Positions 63,020 through 64,000 of a stretch of DNA of 64,000 nt are shown piece by piece. Below the pieces are notes generated by a model that worked only from the letters and a program-made list of their open reading frames with translations, did no database searches and had not been told where the DNA came from. Source of the DNA: Helicobacter pylori (GTDB taxonomy: Bacteria > Campylobacterota > Campylobacteria > Campylobacterales > Helicobacteraceae). Where the stretch lies: contig NZ_CP071935.1 in the NCBI RefSeq assembly GCF_030062585.1, positions 1,256,627 to 1,320,626 on the forward strand, in the 5' to 3' direction. The position numbers were made by a program, and so were the translations under genes. Positions within the stretch are counted from its first letter, which is position 1. Every line of letters starts with the position of its first letter.

Positions 63020-63502
63020 ATGAACCTTTCTGAAATTGAAGAGTTGATCAAAGAATTTAAAGCTTCTGATTTGGGGCATTTGAAATTAAAACATGAGCAT
63101 TTTGAGTTGGTTTTGGATAAAGAATCCGCTTATGCGAAAAAAAATGCGTTAAATCCCGCTCATTCTCAAGCCTCCATCCAAGCCCCCATCATGGTAGAAG
63201 CGAGCATGCCAAGCACTCAAACCCCTGTGCCTATGGTATGCACCCCTATTGTGGATAAAAAAGAAGATTTCGTGCTTTCGCCTATGGTAGGCACTTTTTA
63301 TCATGCACCCTCCCCTGGGGCTGAGCCTTATGTCAAAGCGGGCGATACGCTTAAAAAAGGGCAAATCGTGGGCATTGTAGAAGCGATGAAAATCATGAAT
63401 GAAATTGAAGTGGAATACCCTTGCAAGGTGGTTTCTGTTGAAGTGGGAGACGCTCAACCGGTAGAATACGGCACGAAACTCATCAAAGTTGAAAAGCTTT
63501 AA
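63020..63502 (+). CDS. accB: Biotin carboxyl carrier protein of acetyl-CoA carboxylase
   Basis: 160 residues. Biotinylation site VEAMKIMNEIE (Lys124), with the thumb-type GTFYHAPSPG loop before it, and an Ala/Pro/Gln-rich linker from about 40 to 75. First component of fatty-acid synthesis: carries CO2 between AccC and the carboxyltransferase. AAGGAA precedes the ATG. accC begins 5 bp downstream. Recalled as HP0371. Confidence 0.97.
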   Translation: MNLSEIEELIKEFKASDLGHLKLKHEHFELVLDKESAYAKKNALNPAHSQASIQAPIMVEASMPSTQTPVPMVCTPIVDKKEDFVLSPMVGTFYHAPSPGAEPYVKAGDTLKKGQIVGIVEAMKIMNEIEVEYPCKVVSVEVGDAQPVEYGTKLIKVEKL

Positions 63503-63507
63503 AATCC

Positions 63508-64000
63508 ATGAATAAAGTGAATAAAGAAAATAAAAAGGTAGAAAAAAAAGAACTCTCGCGCATTTTGATCGCTAATAGAGGCGAGATCGCTTTAAGAGCG
63601 ATCCAAACCATTCAAGAAATGGGTAAAGAATCCATAGCCATTTATTCTATCGCTGACAAGGACGCCCACTACCTCAATACGGCTAGCGCAAAAGTGTGTA
63701 TAGGGGGGGCCAAATCTAGCGAGAGTTACTTGAATATCCCTGCGATCATTAGCGCAGCGGAATTGTTTGAAGCGGATGCGATTTTCCCCGGGTATGGGTT
63801 TTTGAGCGAGAATCAGAATTTTGTAGAGATTTGCTCGCACCATTCTTTAGAATTTATTGGCCCAAGCGCGAAAGTCATGGCTTTAATGAGCGACAAATCC
63901 AAAGCCAAAAGCGTGATGAAAGAAGCCGGCATGCCTGTGATTGAGGGCAGTGAAGGGTTGCTTAAAAGCTATCAAGAAGCTGAAGAAATCGCTGATAAAA
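63508..64000 (+). CDS. accC: Biotin carboxylase (partial, runs off the right edge)
   Basis: Starts at the ATG at 63508, 5 bp after accB, and is open to the window end (164 codons seen). A Lys/Asn/Glu-rich leader (MNKVNKENKK) precedes the conserved SRILIANRGEIALRAI start. The N-terminal biotin-carboxylase lobe is visible: FPGYGFLSENQNFVEIC and GPSAKVMALMSDKSKAK. The ATP-grasp domain lies beyond the edge. Carboxylates biotin on AccB using ATP and bicarbonate. Recalled as HP0370. Confidence 0.96.
   Translation, partial: MNKVNKENKKVEKKELSRILIANRGEIALRAIQTIQEMGKESIAIYSIADKDAHYLNTASAKVCIGGAKSSESYLNIPAIISAAELFEADAIFPGYGFLSENQNFVEICSHHSLEFIGPSAKVMALMSDKSKAKSVMKEAGMPVIEGSEGLLKSYQEAEEIADK

Overview
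The window is a chromosomal segment of Helicobacter pylori. The DNA is AT-rich and carries hallmark H. pylori genes: a cholesterol alpha-glucosyltransferase, a fucosyltransferase with a poly-C switch and heptad repeats, a Hom-family outer-membrane protein, an HpaA paralogue, a CheA-CheY fusion with a CheV, a UbiD-type enzyme of the futalosine menaquinone route, and a fused CcsBA. Gene order from about 6.9 kb to the right edge matches my recollection of HP0422 down to HP0370 of strain 26695. Locus tags below are recalled, not searched.

Layout. (1) 1-6.9 kb is accessory: an octanucleotide satellite at the left edge, then a same-strand gene train with a GmrSD-like DUF262/DUF1524 protein, a DHH/DHHA1 phosphoesterase, a 610-residue protein I do not recognise, a very small ORF and a 299-residue protein I do not recognise. 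It ends at a terminator-like hairpin and is followed by a HicB-HicA toxin-antitoxin pair. This is the best candidate for an undescribed (defence-type) system. (2) 6.9-14.1 kb is a minus-strand train read metG, MurF-like protein, cmoB, hotdog protein, cgt, speA. (3) 14.2-18.5 kb holds cfa, an MscS channel, a gene-poor stretch with small ORFs and a four-tRNA cluster (Pro, His, Arg, Arg) with a 32-codon membrane-protein ORF directly downstream. (4) 18.5-26.4 kb is minus strand: an hpaA paralogue, guaA, a small secreted protein, a Tat-exported molybdoenzyme, a DUF3972 protein, a NifS-like protein and a HIT protein. (5) 26.4-43 kb is one long plus-strand run: pheS-pheT-aroA-ispH, rpsA, a small membrane-anchored protein, serA, ubiD-like, plpbp, an lpxH-like gene, cheV, cheA, cheW. 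(6) 43-54 kb carries tpx, sodB, cmoA, priA with two small upstream genes, a SPOR protein, a kinase-less sensor, an M48 protease, prmC and gdhA. (7) 54-64 kb carries futA, ccsBA, a thioredoxin-like lipoprotein, hemH, a membrane protein, rsmE, homC, dcd, accB and the start of accC, which runs off the right edge.

Functional links inside the window: CmoA and CmoB, 34 kb apart, form one tRNA wobble-modification pathway, and the window's tRNA-Pro(UGG) belongs to the class they modify. CcsBA, the thioredoxin-like lipoprotein and HemH serve haem and cytochrome c biogenesis. CheV, CheA and CheW form a chemotaxis core. Cgt, FutA and HomC shape the cell surface.

The clearest state-specific observation is that futA has 12 C residues in its 5' tract, which puts the reading frame OFF; 11 would restore it.
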